From assembly GCF_013375155.1 (NCBI RefSeq), contig NZ_JABXOF010000005.1, forward strand, positions 275,187-339,186: a stretch of DNA of 64,000 bases, given 5' to 3'. The notes under the pieces were generated by a model. That model saw nothing but the letters and a program-made list of their open reading frames with translations, made no database searches and was not told the origin of the DNA. This DNA is from Serratia ureilytica (GTDB taxonomy: Bacteria > Pseudomonadota > Gammaproteobacteria > Enterobacterales > Enterobacteriaceae). The first letter of the stretch is position 1, and every line of letters starts with the position of its first letter. The translations under genes were made by a program, and so were the position numbers. Shown one piece after another: positions 37,838 to 47,694 of the stretch.

Positions 37838-38812
37838 ATGATGAGCTATCAATTCGAAAACCTGGTCTTTGAAGGCGGCGGCGTAAAAGGCATCGCCTAT
37901 GGCGGCGCACTGGAATTGCTGGAGGCCAAAGGCATCATGCCGCAGATCAAGCAAACCTCCGGCGCCTCAGCGGGCGCTATCGCCGCGCTGCTGGTCGGGC
38001 TGGGCTGCAGCTCGGCCGACGTGACCAAGATTCTGTCGGCGATGGATTTTAAAAAATTCCTCGATTATAACGGCGGTTTTTTCGGCACGCTCCAGGACGC
38101 CTATCGCCTGTTCAATCAATACGGCATCGCGCCCGGCGATTATTTCTATCAATGGTCACGCGATATTATCAAACAATATACCGGCAACCCGGATATTACC
38201 TTCGAACAGTTCGAAGCGATGAAGGCGGCGAAAGGGTTCAAGTCGATTTACTTTATCGGCGCCAACCTCAACAGCGGCCAGCGAGAGGTTTATTCTCACC
38301 GTACCACGCCGCGCATGAAAGTGGCGGATGGCCTGCGCATTTCGATGTCGTTCCCGTTCGCCTTCGTGGCGAAGAAAAATGCCCTGGGCGACCTGTGCAT
38401 CGACGGCGGCATGATCGACAACTACCCGGTGCGGCTGTTCGACTATGACTTCTCCGCCACGCCGCCTTACATCGACAGCACCAGCCAGCGCATCAACACC
38501 CGTACGCTGGGCATTCGCCTGGACTCCGCCAGTGAAATCGCTCAGGCCGCCGGTCAGGCCGGCCCGCGCACGCCGGTCAACAACCTGTTTGATTTCACCC
38601 TGGCGGTGGCCAACGTGATGCTGGACATCCAAACCAAGGTGCATCTGGACAGCGATGACTGGAAGCGCACCGTGTATGTCGACACGCTCGACGTCGGCAC
38701 GCTGGAGTTCGGCATCAGCGAGGAGAAGAAACGCGCGCTGATCGAATCCGGCCGTCGCGGCGTAGAGCGCTACTTCGCGTGGTACGACGCCGCCATGAAG
38801 CAAGCGGCGTAA
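37838..38812 (+). CDS. Patatin-like phospholipase
   Basis: A 324-residue patatin-fold enzyme: oxyanion glycines GGGVKG (13-18), nucleophile Ser44 in GASAG, and catalytic Asp189 in DGG, so the Ser-Asp dyad is complete. No signal peptide, so it acts in the cytoplasm or is exported by a non-Sec route. It resembles the group that includes bacterial secreted patatins such as ExoU, but has no extra domain. AAGGA precedes the ATGs at 37838 and 37841. Second phospholipase gene in the window. Confidence 0.88.
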   Translation: MMSYQFENLVFEGGGVKGIAYGGALELLEAKGIMPQIKQTSGASAGAIAALLVGLGCSSADVTKILSAMDFKKFLDYNGGFFGTLQDAYRLFNQYGIAPGDYFYQWSRDIIKQYTGNPDITFEQFEAMKAAKGFKSIYFIGANLNSGQREVYSHRTTPRMKVADGLRISMSFPFAFVAKKNALGDLCIDGGMIDNYPVRLFDYDFSATPPYIDSTSQRINTRTLGIRLDSASEIAQAAGQAGPRTPVNNLFDFTLAVANVMLDIQTKVHLDSDDWKRTVYVDTLDVGTLEFGISEEKKRALIESGRRGVERYFAWYDAAMKQAA

Positions 38813-38851
38813 CCGGCAGTTCCCCGCCCGCGCGTCGGGCCGGCGCGCGGG

Positions 38852-38878
38852 CAAAAAAAATCCCCGCGGGGGCGGGGA
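38852..38878 (-). terminator. Terminator of the 2-hydroxycarboxylate transporter gene
   Basis: Minus strand TCCCCGC-CCCC-GCGGGGA followed by eight T; lies between convergent genes. Confidence 0.8.
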
Positions 38879-38909
38879 AAGGCAAAGTAACGCTAAGGAT
38901 TTATAGGAG

Positions 38910-40265
38910 TTATACGAAGAACTTGGCCAACACCAGCAGCGACAGCGAAACGTTGATAGCGCCGCCGATACGGGTTGCGATCTGGGCGAATGGCATCAAC
39001 GACATGCGGTTGCCGGCGGTGAGGATCGCGACGTCGCCGGTCCCGCCCTGCCCGCTCTGGCAGCAGGAGACGATCGCCACGTCGATAGGATGCATGCCGA
39101 TTTTCTTGCCGACGAAGAAACCGGTCGCTACCAGCGCGCTGACGGTGGTGACGATCACGATCAGATTCTGTACGGTGAACGCGTCCACCAGTTCCTGCCA
39201 CGGCGTGATGGCTACCCCGACGGCGAACAGGATGGGATAGGTCACGGCGGTGCGGAAGAATTTGTACACCACCTGCGAGCCTTCCTGAATGCGCGGCGAC
39301 ACCCCGTGCGCCAACTTCACCGCCACGGCGGCGAACAGCATGCCCACCGGCGCCGGCAGGCCGATCAGACGGTGCAGCAGCATGCCCACCATATACAGCA
39401 GAATGGCCAACAGCGCGCCGCAGGCGATGGTGCTAACGTCCACCTTGCCGCTGATTTTTTCCACCGCGCTCATGTCGCTTTCACCCTGCTTGCTCGGCAT
39501 CAGGCTGCCTTCGCCGGTCAGGTGCGGATAACGCTTGCCCAGCTGGTTGAGCAGGCCGGCGATGACGATAGCGGTCAGGCTGCCGAGCATCACGATAGGC
39601 AGAATGCGCCCCAGCGCCACGCCCTGCTCCATGTGCAGGATCGCGGCATAGCCCATCGACAGCGGGATCGCCCCTTCACCTACGCCGCCGGCCATGATCG
39701 GCAGGATCAGGAAGAAGAAGATCTGGAACGGTTCCAGGCCCAGCGCCATGCCGACGCCCATCCCCACCAGCATGCCGACGATCTCGCCGCACAGCATGGG
39801 GATGAAGATGCGCAGGAAGCCCTGGATCAGCACCTGGCGGTTCATGCTCATGATGCTGCCGACGATGATGCAGCAGATGTAGAGGTAAAGAATGTTGGTC
39901 GATTTGTAGAACTTGGTGGTCGACTCCACCACCACGTCCGGCAGCAGGCCATAGTGCACCAGCGCGGAAGGAATGAAGGTGGCGCAGATCGCCGCCGCGC
40001 CCATTTTGCCGATCAGCGGCAGGCGCTTGCCGAATTCGCCGCAGGCGAAACCGAAGAACGCCAGGGTGGCGACCATCACCACGATATCGCTCGGCAATTT
40101 GCCTTCCAGGCAGTCGAGCAGAATCAACACGCCGGCCAGAATAAAGAACGGTAACGGAATAATCCCTACTTTATAATTATCCAGTATCCGCCACCATTTC
40201 TCACGCAGAGGAATATCAGCGGCCTTGTCTTTGGCTACGAGGTAAGAATCATCTGTTGTGCTCAT
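38910..40265 (-). CDS. 2-hydroxycarboxylate transporter (CitS/MaeN family)
   Basis: A 451-residue secondary transporter of the 2HCT family, which imports citrate or malate with Na+ or H+. Two inverted domains each carry the reentrant-loop signature: GGVGEGAIPL near residue 197 and QGGTGDVAILTAGNRM near 405. The divergent neighbours encode a CitA/DcuS-like kinase and a CitB-like regulator, so it is probably induced by its substrate. Which acid is carried cannot be told. Confidence 0.88.
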   Translation of the reverse strand: MSTTDDSYLVAKDKAADIPLREKWWRILDNYKVGIIPLPFFILAGVLILLDCLEGKLPSDIVVMVATLAFFGFACGEFGKRLPLIGKMGAAAICATFIPSALVHYGLLPDVVVESTTKFYKSTNILYLYICCIIVGSIMSMNRQVLIQGFLRIFIPMLCGEIVGMLVGMGVGMALGLEPFQIFFFLILPIMAGGVGEGAIPLSMGYAAILHMEQGVALGRILPIVMLGSLTAIVIAGLLNQLGKRYPHLTGEGSLMPSKQGESDMSAVEKISGKVDVSTIACGALLAILLYMVGMLLHRLIGLPAPVGMLFAAVAVKLAHGVSPRIQEGSQVVYKFFRTAVTYPILFAVGVAITPWQELVDAFTVQNLIVIVTTVSALVATGFFVGKKIGMHPIDVAIVSCCQSGQGGTGDVAILTAGNRMSLMPFAQIATRIGGAINVSLSLLVLAKFFV

Positions 40266-40591
40266 AATCTGGCCTCTTATTAGTTTGTTCAGCCATCATA
40301 GAGAAGCGCACGGATTATCTGCTGTGATTATGTTCAAAATTAAAAAGGGTTTTTAATGGTGGTTATGGTTTCTATGGAGTTAATTAAGATTATGTAAAAA
40401 TCATCGTGGTTTTAATGGTGTTAATGCCGTTTTTATTTTAAAGCTTATCAACTTTATCGCAGACGAACAATTCTCGTCCGGTTCACGCTAATCCCGTGTG
40501 AGGGATCACAAGTTGATCGGGCGCAATATTACACACCCCGTATCTCGTGATAGGGTAAGGCTTCAGGATCTCTTTACGGTGAAGCTCCGCC
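40266..40591. promoter_or_regulatory. Control region between the 2HCT transporter and its two-component system
   Basis: A 326-bp AT-rich divergent region. It holds two copies of TTTTAATGGTG (40351-40361 and 40410-40420), 59 bp apart, with continued similarity GTTA after each copy, as expected for a CitB-type regulator site. A further dyad TGTGA-GGGA-TCACA (40497-40510) has too short a gap for CRP. No gene is present. Confidence 0.5.
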
Positions 40592-42184
40592 ATGCGCCTT
40601 AAACTCTCATTTCAAATCAAGCTGTTTCTGTGCCTGGTGGCCTTCTCCTGCCTGCTGCTGAGCTGCATCGGCGCCTACACCTATTACCAGCTGGATGCGC
40701 AGCTGCACCGCGATCTCGGCGCCCGCGCCCAGGTGCAGGCGCGTGAAATCGCCCTTATCCCTTCGCTGGTGGACGCGGTGGAAAAACACGACGCCGCCAG
40801 AATTGCCGCGCTGATGAAAAAAATCCGCGCCAGCAGCGACGCCAGCTATATCGTCATCGGTGATAATCATGCCCGTCATCTCTATCATTCCGAATATGAG
40901 GGCCGCCTGGGCACGCCGATGATCGGCGGCGATAATAAAGAAGTATTGGAAGGAAAAAGCATTATTTCCATTCGCAAGGGCGGCATCGGCGTTTCATTAC
41001 GCAGCAAGGCGCCGATTCTGGATGAAAATAATCACGTCATCGGCATCGTTTCCGTCGGCTATTTGAAATCGCATATCGATAATTTAAATGCCAGGACATT
41101 AACGCAAATTATCGGTTCCATCGTGCTGCTGCTGATCGCCCTGTTCGTTTTTTCCTGGCTGCTGTCGAAAAACCTCAAACGCCAAATGTTCTGGCTGGAG
41201 CCGAAAGAGATCGCGCTGCTGGTGCGCCAGCAAAAAGCGCTGCTGGAAGCCATCTATGAGGGCGTGATCGCCATCGATCCGCAGCTGCGGATCATCACCA
41301 TCAACCATGCGGCGCGTGAGCTGTTGGATCTGCATCAGCCCGCCACCGGCCTGCTGGGCCGGCCGATCGGCGACGTGATCCAGGCCCAGCCGGACTTTTT
41401 CGCCGTCGCGCACTTGGAGCACGACACCCATGACGAGGTGTGCCGCTTCAACCACGTGCGGGTGATCGCCAGCCGGGTGCGCATCATGCAGGAGCAGGAG
41501 CTGCAAGGCTGGGTGATCAGCTTCCGCGACAAGAACGATATCAATACCCTGAGCAGCCAGCTCAGCCAGGTGAAACGCTATGCCGACAACCTGCGCATCA
41601 TGCGCCACGAGCAGCTGAACTGGACCGCTACGCTGGCCGGGCTGCTGCATATGCAGCGCTACGACGAGGCCATCCGCTATGTGGAAGCCCAGTCGGAGGG
41701 GGCGCAGGAGATCCTCGATTTCATCTCGCAGCGCTTCAGTTCGGCGGCGCTGTGCGGGCTGTTGCTGGGCAAATACTCCAGCGCCAGAGAGAAAGGCATC
41801 GAACTGCGTTTCGATCCGGCCTGCCAGCTGCGGCAGATCCCGGCGGCGCTGAATGAGACCGAACTGATGTCGATCGTCGGCAACCTGCTGGATAATGCGG
41901 TGGAGGCGACGCTGCACTGCCCGGCTCCGCACGACGCGATCGAACTCTATATCAGCGACGGCAGCGACGAGCTGGTGATCGAGGTGGCGGATCGCGGCAC
42001 CGGCATCGCCGAGGAGATTCGTGATACGCTGTTTGAACAGGGCGTGACCACCAAAGCGGATAAAAGCGACCACGGCATCGGCCTGCATCTGGTCGCCAGC
42101 CACGTGGCGCAGGCGCACGGCAGCATAGAAGTGTCGGACAACGAGCCGCACGGCGCGATATTCTCTATATTTATCCCTAAATAA
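40592..42184 (+). CDS. CitA/DcuS-family sensor histidine kinase
   Basis: 530 residues: first transmembrane helix about 11-30, periplasmic PAS-like (PDC) sensor 31-170, second helix about 172-192, cytoplasmic PAS about 215-320, phosphoacceptor His339 in IMRHEQLN, and a HATPase domain (NLLDNAVEA, DRGTGI, DHGIGLHLV) to the end. This is the architecture of the tricarboxylate/C4-dicarboxylate sensors. It is divergent from a 2HCT transporter, whose substrate (citrate or malate) it probably senses. Confidence 0.9.
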   Translation: MRLKLSFQIKLFLCLVAFSCLLLSCIGAYTYYQLDAQLHRDLGARAQVQAREIALIPSLVDAVEKHDAARIAALMKKIRASSDASYIVIGDNHARHLYHSEYEGRLGTPMIGGDNKEVLEGKSIISIRKGGIGVSLRSKAPILDENNHVIGIVSVGYLKSHIDNLNARTLTQIIGSIVLLLIALFVFSWLLSKNLKRQMFWLEPKEIALLVRQQKALLEAIYEGVIAIDPQLRIITINHAARELLDLHQPATGLLGRPIGDVIQAQPDFFAVAHLEHDTHDEVCRFNHVRVIASRVRIMQEQELQGWVISFRDKNDINTLSSQLSQVKRYADNLRIMRHEQLNWTATLAGLLHMQRYDEAIRYVEAQSEGAQEILDFISQRFSSAALCGLLLGKYSSAREKGIELRFDPACQLRQIPAALNETELMSIVGNLLDNAVEATLHCPAPHDAIELYISDGSDELVIEVADRGTGIAEEIRDTLFEQGVTTKADKSDHGIGLHLVASHVAQAHGSIEVSDNEPHGAIFSIFIPK

Positions 42185-42217
42185 AACCCATAACCCGATT
42201 TTTTTGAGCACCCGATT

Positions 42218-42904
42218 ATGTCACACCAAACACTGGACGTTCTGATCGTGGAAGATGAGCCGCAACTGGCGACGCTGCACGCAGAGTTCATCGAGAAAAA
42301 TTTCAACCTGCGGGTGGTGGCCTACGCCGCCACGCTGGCCGAAGCGCGGGCCAAAGCCAACGAGCATCAGCCGCGGCTGATCCTGCTGGACAACTTTCTG
42401 CCGGACGGCCAGGGCATTGAGCTGATGGAAGAACCGGCGGTAAAGAATCCCGCCTGTTCGGTGATTTTCATCACCGCCGCCAGCGACATGCATACCTGCA
42501 GCCAGGCGATCCGCAACGGCGCCTTCGACTACATCATCAAGCCGGTGTCTTACAAACGGCTGCGCAACTCGCTCGAGCGCTTCATGCAGTTCGTGCAGAC
42601 CCAGCGCACCTTCAAAATCATCGATCAGGACAATGTCGATGCGCTGTACAACCTGCAGTCGAAGCAGTTCTCCAGCGAACCGAGCGCCAAAGGCATAGAA
42701 ACCAACACGCTGGAGCTGGTGCAGGCTCTGTTTATCGCCCAGCCGGCGGTGGCGCATGCGGTGGAAGACGTGGTCGAACAGGTCGGCATCAGCAAAACCA
42801 CCGCTCGCCGTTATCTGGAATATTGCGTCGCCACCCAGTTCGTGCGGGTGGAGATGCTGTACGGCAATATCGGCCATCCGCGCAGGCTGTATCGCAAGGC
42901 CTAA
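42218..42904 (+). CDS. CitB/DcuR-family response regulator
   Basis: 228 residues: a receiver domain with acidic VEDE (11-14) and phosphoacceptor Asp58 (LLDNFLP), then the helix-turn-helix of the CitB type (VVEQVGISKTTARRYLEYC) near residue 190. 33 bp after the kinase, in one operon. It should activate the divergent transporter gene. Confidence 0.9.
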   Translation: MSHQTLDVLIVEDEPQLATLHAEFIEKNFNLRVVAYAATLAEARAKANEHQPRLILLDNFLPDGQGIELMEEPAVKNPACSVIFITAASDMHTCSQAIRNGAFDYIIKPVSYKRLRNSLERFMQFVQTQRTFKIIDQDNVDALYNLQSKQFSSEPSAKGIETNTLELVQALFIAQPAVAHAVEDVVEQVGISKTTARRYLEYCVATQFVRVEMLYGNIGHPRRLYRKA

Positions 42905-42938
42905 GGCTGCCATCTGGCTGTCATACTAAGGCGATAAC

Positions 42939-42983
42939 ATGACGCTCGACGATATCCCCCTCGATATCGGCACCTGTCGTTAA
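42939..42983 (+). CDS. Possible 14-codon leader ORF
   Basis: ATG at 42939 preceded by AAGG at 7 bp encodes MTLDDIPLDIGTCR then TAA, and is followed at 26 bp by a strong intrinsic terminator (43010-43032). It fits either a leader peptide of a transcript or chance. No known leader peptide was recognised. Confidence 0.3.
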   Translation: MTLDDIPLDIGTCR

Positions 42984-43009
42984 AACTGATGAAATACTGA
43001 TGACTTTTG

Positions 43010-43032
43010 CCCGGCCTCTGGTCGGGTTTTTT
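43010..43032 (+). terminator. Terminator downstream of the CitB-like regulator
   Basis: CCCGGCC-TCT-GGTCGGG (one G-T pair) followed by TTTTTT. It separates this region from the proU promoter. Confidence 0.82.
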
Positions 43033-43310
43033 ATTATCCGAACGGCAGGCGCGGCGCCCAAATATTTCTCTGCGCCACACCGTATTATTTCCCCAAAAAC
43101 CAAACCATTATGGCGAATAATGGCCGTCAATTTTGAGTCACGGGCCAAATTACCATAACTAATTAAAACCTTGATGTAAACCACTAATATCCCATTTAAA
43201 TGACATTGAGGGTTGTTTCAGATATTCACTGTGTTAGGGTAAAAAGCTCTTTTATTTTGCTAAGGACAGCCCATAACGCTTTAATTAAACCAGAGGAAAC
43301 AGCAAATTGC
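43033..43310 (+). promoter_or_regulatory. AT-rich proU control region with a P2-like promoter
   Basis: No gene is seen here. The proU P2-type promoter is TTGTTT (43213-43218), 16-bp spacer, TAGGGT (43235-43240); E. coli proU P2 has the same TAGGGT -10 and 16-bp spacing with a closely similar intervening sequence. The transcript start near 43247 leaves a leader of about 65 nt to proV. The AT-rich composition fits osmotic H-NS-type repression. Confidence 0.7.
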
Positions 43311-44513
43311 ATGGCAATTAAACTCGAAGTAAAGAACCTGTATAAGATATTTGGCGAGCACCCGGAACGCGCATTCAAACTGCTGGATAAAGGTCTGACA
43401 AAAGATCGGCTGTTTGAAAAAACCGGCTTATCGCTCGGCGTAAAAGACGCCACTCTGGCCATTGAAGAAGGCGAGATATTTGTCATCATGGGGCTCTCCG
43501 GTTCCGGCAAGTCCACCCTGGTACGCCTTCTCAATCGTCTGATAGAACCCACCCGCGGTCAGGTGCTGATCGACGGTGAGGACATCGCCAAAATATCCGA
43601 CACCGCGCTGCGCACCGTGCGGCGAAATAAGATCAGCATGGTATTTCAGTCATTCGCGCTAATGCCGCATATGAATGTTCTGAATAATACCGCCTTTGGC
43701 ATGGAATTAGCCGGAATACCGCTGCAGGAACGCCAGGAAAAAGCGCTGGACGCCCTGCGTCAGGTCGGGCTGGAAAATTATGCGCTGTCTTATCCGGATG
43801 AATTATCCGGCGGCATGCGTCAGCGCGTGGGATTAGCCCGCGCGATGGCCAATAACCCGGATATATTATTGATGGACGAAGCCTTCTCGGCGCTCGATCC
43901 GTTAATTCGCACCGAAATGCAGGATGAGCTGGTGAAATTACAGGCTCAGCATCAGCGCACCATCGTGTTTATTTCCCACGATCTGGACGAAGCGATGCGC
44001 ATTGGCGATCGCATCGCCATCATGCAGGGCGGCGAGGTGATCCAGGTCGGCACGCCGGACGAGATCCTCAATAATCCGGCCAACGACTACGTGCGCACCT
44101 TCTTCCGCGGCGTGGACATCAGTCATGTGTTCAGCGCCAAGGATATCGCCCAGCGGCGTCCGGTGACGCTGATCCGCAAAACCCCCGGTTTTGGCCCCCG
44201 CTCGGCGCTGCAGCTGCTGCGCGATGAGGACCGTGATTATGGTTATGTTGTTGAACGCGGGAAGAAATTTATCGGCGTGGTGTCGATAGAGTCGCTGAAA
44301 AAGGCGCTGTCCGCCAATCAAACGCTGGACGATGCCCTGCTTGAGGCCCCCGCCGCCGTGCCGGCCGACACGCCGCTCAGCGATCTGATCTCCCTGGTCG
44401 CCCAGGCGCCGTGCGCGGTGCCGGTAGTGGGCGAAGAACATAACTATCTCGGCATCATCTCCAAGGCCATGCTGCTGCAGGCGTTGGACAAGGAGGGCTC
44501 AGCCAATGAGTGA
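43311..44513 (+). CDS. proV: Glycine betaine/proline ABC transporter ATP-binding protein
   Basis: 400 residues. ATPase of the ProU osmoprotectant importer. Walker [10 protein letters not shown] (61-69), signature LSGGMRQRV near 163, Walker [13 protein letters not shown] and two C-terminal CBS domains that sense ionic strength. ATG 43311 is preceded by GAGGAAA; the frame upstream to 43200 is non-coding. Its end overlaps proW by 8 nt. Confidence 0.96.
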   Translation: MAIKLEVKNLYKIFGEHPERAFKLLDKGLTKDRLFEKTGLSLGVKDATLAIEEGEIFVIMGLSGSGKSTLVRLLNRLIEPTRGQVLIDGEDIAKISDTALRTVRRNKISMVFQSFALMPHMNVLNNTAFGMELAGIPLQERQEKALDALRQVGLENYALSYPDELSGGMRQRVGLARAMANNPDILLMDEAFSALDPLIRTEMQDELVKLQAQHQRTIVFISHDLDEAMRIGDRIAIMQGGEVIQVGTPDEILNNPANDYVRTFFRGVDISHVFSAKDIAQRRPVTLIRKTPGFGPRSALQLLRDEDRDYGYVVERGKKFIGVVSIESLKKALSANQTLDDALLEAPAAVPADTPLSDLISLVAQAPCAVPVVGEEHNYLGIISKAMLLQALDKEGSANE

Positions 44514-45612
44514 TACCACGCAAACCCAAGATCCCTGGGCTACCGCACCGGCCGATGCCGGTGCCGCCCCCGCTCACGATGCCGCCGCCAACGCCGGCGA
44601 CGCCTGGTCCAGCGCGCCGCCACCGGCCGCTCATGACGCCGCCGGGCAAGGCGCCGATTGGCTCAGCAGCGCCCCGGCGCAGCCTGAGCACTTCAGCCTG
44701 CTTGATCCGTTCCACAAAGCCTGGGTGCCGTTTGATTCCTGGGTCACGCAAGGTATCGACTGGCTGGTGCTGCACTTCCGCCCGCTGTTCCAGGGCATCC
44801 GCGTGCCGGTAGACGTGATCCTGAGCGGCTTCCAGCAATTGCTGTTGGGCATGCCGGCGCCGATCGCCATTCTGGTGTTCTCGCTGGTCGCCTGGCAGAT
44901 CGCGGGCCTCGGCATGGGCGCCGCGACGCTGCTCTCTCTGGTCGCCATCGGCGCCATCGGCGCCTGGTCGCAGGCGATGGTTACGCTGGCGCTGGTGCTG
45001 ACCGCGCTGTTCTTCTGCATCCTTATCGGCCTGCCGCTCGGCATCTGGCTGGCGCGCAGCAAGCATGCCGCCAAAGTGATTAGGCCGCTGCTCGACGCCA
45101 TGCAGACCACCCCGGCCTTCGTCTATCTGGTGCCGATCGTCATGCTGTTCGGCATCGGCAACGTGCCGGGCGTGGTGGTGACCATTATCTTCGCGCTGCC
45201 GCCGATCGTGCGTCTGACCATTCTTGGCATCAAGCAGGTGCCGGAGGATCTGATCGAGGCCGCCGAATCCTTTGGCGCCAGCCCGCGCCAGCTGCTGTTC
45301 AAGGTGCAGCTGCCGCTGGCGATGCCGACCATCATGGCCGGCGTGAACCAGACGCTGATGTTGGCGCTGTCGATGGTCGTCATCGCCTCGATGATCGCCG
45401 TCGGCGGTCTGGGCCAGATGGTGCTGCGCGGCATCGGCCGGCTGGATATGGGCCTGGCCGCCATCGGCGGGGTCGGCATCGTGATCCTGGCGATCATTCT
45501 CGATCGCCTCACCCAATCGCTGGGGCGCGATCGCCGCAGCAAGGGCATCGGCCGCTGGTACCGTCGCGGCCCCATCGGGCTGTTTACCCGTCCATTTATC
45601 AAACAAGCCTGA
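44506..45612 (+). CDS. proW: Glycine betaine/proline ABC transporter permease
   Basis: 368 residues. The N-terminal 60 residues are Ala/Pro/Asp-rich and probably cytoplasmic, as in E. coli ProW. Several transmembrane helices follow, with the EAA loop for contact with ProV ([25 protein letters not shown]) near 250. 69 bp before proX, a gap holding a REP-like hairpin. Confidence 0.95.
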   Translation: MSDTTQTQDPWATAPADAGAAPAHDAAANAGDAWSSAPPPAAHDAAGQGADWLSSAPAQPEHFSLLDPFHKAWVPFDSWVTQGIDWLVLHFRPLFQGIRVPVDVILSGFQQLLLGMPAPIAILVFSLVAWQIAGLGMGAATLLSLVAIGAIGAWSQAMVTLALVLTALFFCILIGLPLGIWLARSKHAAKVIRPLLDAMQTTPAFVYLVPIVMLFGIGNVPGVVVTIIFALPPIVRLTILGIKQVPEDLIEAAESFGASPRQLLFKVQLPLAMPTIMAGVNQTLMLALSMVVIASMIAVGGLGQMVLRGIGRLDMGLAAIGGVGIVILAIILDRLTQSLGRDRRSKGIGRWYRRGPIGLFTRPFIKQA

Positions 45613-45619
45613 CGCTTTT

Positions 45620-45646
45620 CCCGCCGGCGGCTGCGGCCCCGGCGGG
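45620..45646 (+). other. Hairpin between proW and proX
   Basis: CCCGCCGG (45620-45627) pairs with CCGGCGGG (45639-45646). Without a T-run it is more likely an mRNA-stabilising or attenuating structure than a terminator, and could raise proX relative to proVW. Confidence 0.5.
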
Positions 45647-45681
45647 CCAGGGCACCACCACATCAAAAGAGGGGAAACACT

Positions 45682-46683
45682 ATGCGCACCACGGGCATCT
45701 GGGCTCTCGCCCTGACGACACTGATTGGCTCACAGAGCGCCATCGCGGCGGATTTACCCGGCAAGGGAATAGCGGTACAGCCGGTACAAAGCACCATTTC
45801 CGAAGAGACGTTCCAGACGCTGCTGGTCAGCAAGGCGCTGGAAAAACTGGGTTACGACGTGAAGGAACCGCGCGAAGTGGATTACAACGTCGCCTACACC
45901 TCCATCGCCTCCGGCGACGCCACCTTTATCGCGGTCAATTGGGATCCGCTGCACGCCGATCAGTACAAGGCCGCCGGCGGCGACGCCAAGTTCTACCGCG
46001 AAGGCGTCTACGTCAACGGCGCCGCGCAGGGCTACCTGATCGACAAGAAAACCGCCGAGCAGTACCACATCACCAACGTCGAACAGCTCAAGGATCCCAA
46101 GATCGCCAAGCTGTTCGACACCAACGGCGACGGCAAGGCCGATCTGACCGGCTGCACCCCGGGCTGGGGCTGCGAGGCGGTGATCAACCATCACATCAAG
46201 GCCTATGGCCTGAGCAATACCGTCGAACACAACCAGGGCAACTACGCGGCGATGATCGCCGACACCATCACCCGCTACAAAGAGGGCAAACCGGTACTGT
46301 ATTACACCTGGACGCCGTACTGGGTCAGCGATGTGATGGTGCCGGGCCGCGACGTGGTCTGGCTGCAGGTACCGTTCTCTTCCTTGCCGGGCGAGCAGAA
46401 GAACGTCGATACCAAGCTGCCTAACGGCGCCAACTACGGATTCCCGGTCAACACCATGCGCATCGCCGCCAACAAGCAGTGGGCCGAAGCCAACCCGGCG
46501 GCCGCCAAGCTGTTCGCCATCATGAAGCTGCCGATCGCCGACATCAACGCGCAAAACCTGCGCATGCATGAAGGCCAGGCTTCGGAGGCCGACATCCAAA
46601 ACCACGTCAACGGTTGGATCAAGGCGCATCAGGCGACCTTCGACGGCTGGGTGAAAACCGCCGCCGAAGCGGCGAAGCCGTAA
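45682..46683 (+). CDS. proX: Glycine betaine-binding periplasmic protein
   Basis: 333 residues with a Sec signal peptide (cut near residue 22 after SAIAA). Binding-site tryptophans and Tyr-rich strand WTPYWVSD near 213, and a conserved pair of cysteines in [12 protein letters not shown] near 150. Last gene of proVWX; GGGGAAA precedes ATG. Confidence 0.96.
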   Translation: MRTTGIWALALTTLIGSQSAIAADLPGKGIAVQPVQSTISEETFQTLLVSKALEKLGYDVKEPREVDYNVAYTSIASGDATFIAVNWDPLHADQYKAAGGDAKFYREGVYVNGAAQGYLIDKKTAEQYHITNVEQLKDPKIAKLFDTNGDGKADLTGCTPGWGCEAVINHHIKAYGLSNTVEHNQGNYAAMIADTITRYKEGKPVLYYTWTPYWVSDVMVPGRDVVWLQVPFSSLPGEQKNVDTKLPNGANYGFPVNTMRIAANKQWAEANPAAAKLFAIMKLPIADINAQNLRMHEGQASEADIQNHVNGWIKAHQATFDGWVKTAAEAAKP

Positions 46684-46710
46684 CCGAGCGGGGGCGCCTC
46701 TGCCGCGCCC

Positions 46711-47589
46711 CTACCCCGCCAGATCGATGCCGCTGAACTGTAAAAAACGGGCGGCGGCGTTCGACAAGGGCTGCGGCCAGATGCAATACACCTGGCGCCG
46801 CGGCCCGTCTTCAATCGGAATCGACACCAGCGCGCTTAAGCGTTGCGCGGTCGAGATCGGTACGATGCCCGCCGCCAACCCGCGCCGCACCAGATTCTCC
46901 AGCCATTCGATATGATCGATTTCAAAACTGACGTGCCGGCGGATGCCCGCCGCCTGAAAGGCGCGGTCGGTTTGGCGCCGCGCGCCGGTGCCGCTGTAGA
47001 AATCCACCAGCGGCACTTCCGCCAGCGCCTGCAGGTTCACACGCTCGCGGTTGGCCAGCGGGTGCTGCGGCGCCACCAGCGCCACCAGCGGCTCATCGGT
47101 CAACTGCCGGTGCGACATCGGCAGCAGATCGACATCGCCGGGCCAGATGCCGACGAATGCCATATCGCACTTCTGCTGACGCACATCCTCCAGCAGGGCT
47201 TCGCTCATGCCAACGTACAGGCGGATGTTTACCGCCGGATAGTGGCGATGAAACTTGTCGAGTTTTTCGGTCAGATCAATCGCGTTTATGGTTGAAATCG
47301 TGCCGATGGTCAGGGTGCCGGACACCGCATCGCCGGCGGCGGTCACCTCCTCCACCAGCGCCTGCTGCGCCGCCAACAGTCGCTGCGCCGAGGGTATGAA
47401 AGCCTGGCCGGCGGGGGTCAAGCGCACCCGGCGCGAAGTACGTTCAAACAGCGTACAGCCCAGCTCTTCTTCCAGTTTGGCGATCTGGTGGCTGAGCGCC
47501 GACTGCACCGTATGGCAGCGCTGCGCCGCCCGGGTGAAACTCTGTTCTTCCGCCACCGCCAGCGCATAGCGGATCTGTTTCAGGTTCAT
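46711..47589 (-). CDS. LysR-family transcriptional regulator
   Basis: 292 residues with HTH SFTRAAQRCHTVQSALSHQI (17-36) and a LysR substrate domain. It is divergent from the MFS gene at the ygaY position and convergent with proX, so the MFS gene is the likely target. Effector unknown. Confidence 0.88.
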   Translation of the reverse strand: MNLKQIRYALAVAEEQSFTRAAQRCHTVQSALSHQIAKLEEELGCTLFERTSRRVRLTPAGQAFIPSAQRLLAAQQALVEEVTAAGDAVSGTLTIGTISTINAIDLTEKLDKFHRHYPAVNIRLYVGMSEALLEDVRQQKCDMAFVGIWPGDVDLLPMSHRQLTDEPLVALVAPQHPLANRERVNLQALAEVPLVDFYSGTGARRQTDRAFQAAGIRRHVSFEIDHIEWLENLVRRGLAAGIVPISTAQRLSALVSIPIEDGPRRQVYCIWPQPLSNAAARFLQFSGIDLAG

Positions 47590-47694
47590 GGCATCTATCT
47601 TGAAATGAGATAAATAAAATGAAAATTATACATTGGTTTCCGGACGCGCGTTGCCGGATACTGCGCGCCATCTTCTTTCCGTGATGAAAAAAAC

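Noticed and set aside
40497..40510. CRP site (TGTGA...TCACA)
   Set aside because: The gap is 4 bp instead of 6, so CRP would not bind in the usual way; left only as a palindrome.
42921..43184. 87-codon minus-strand frame between the CitB-like gene and proV
   Set aside because: It runs through the intrinsic terminator and has no ribosome binding site; the product looks like no known family.
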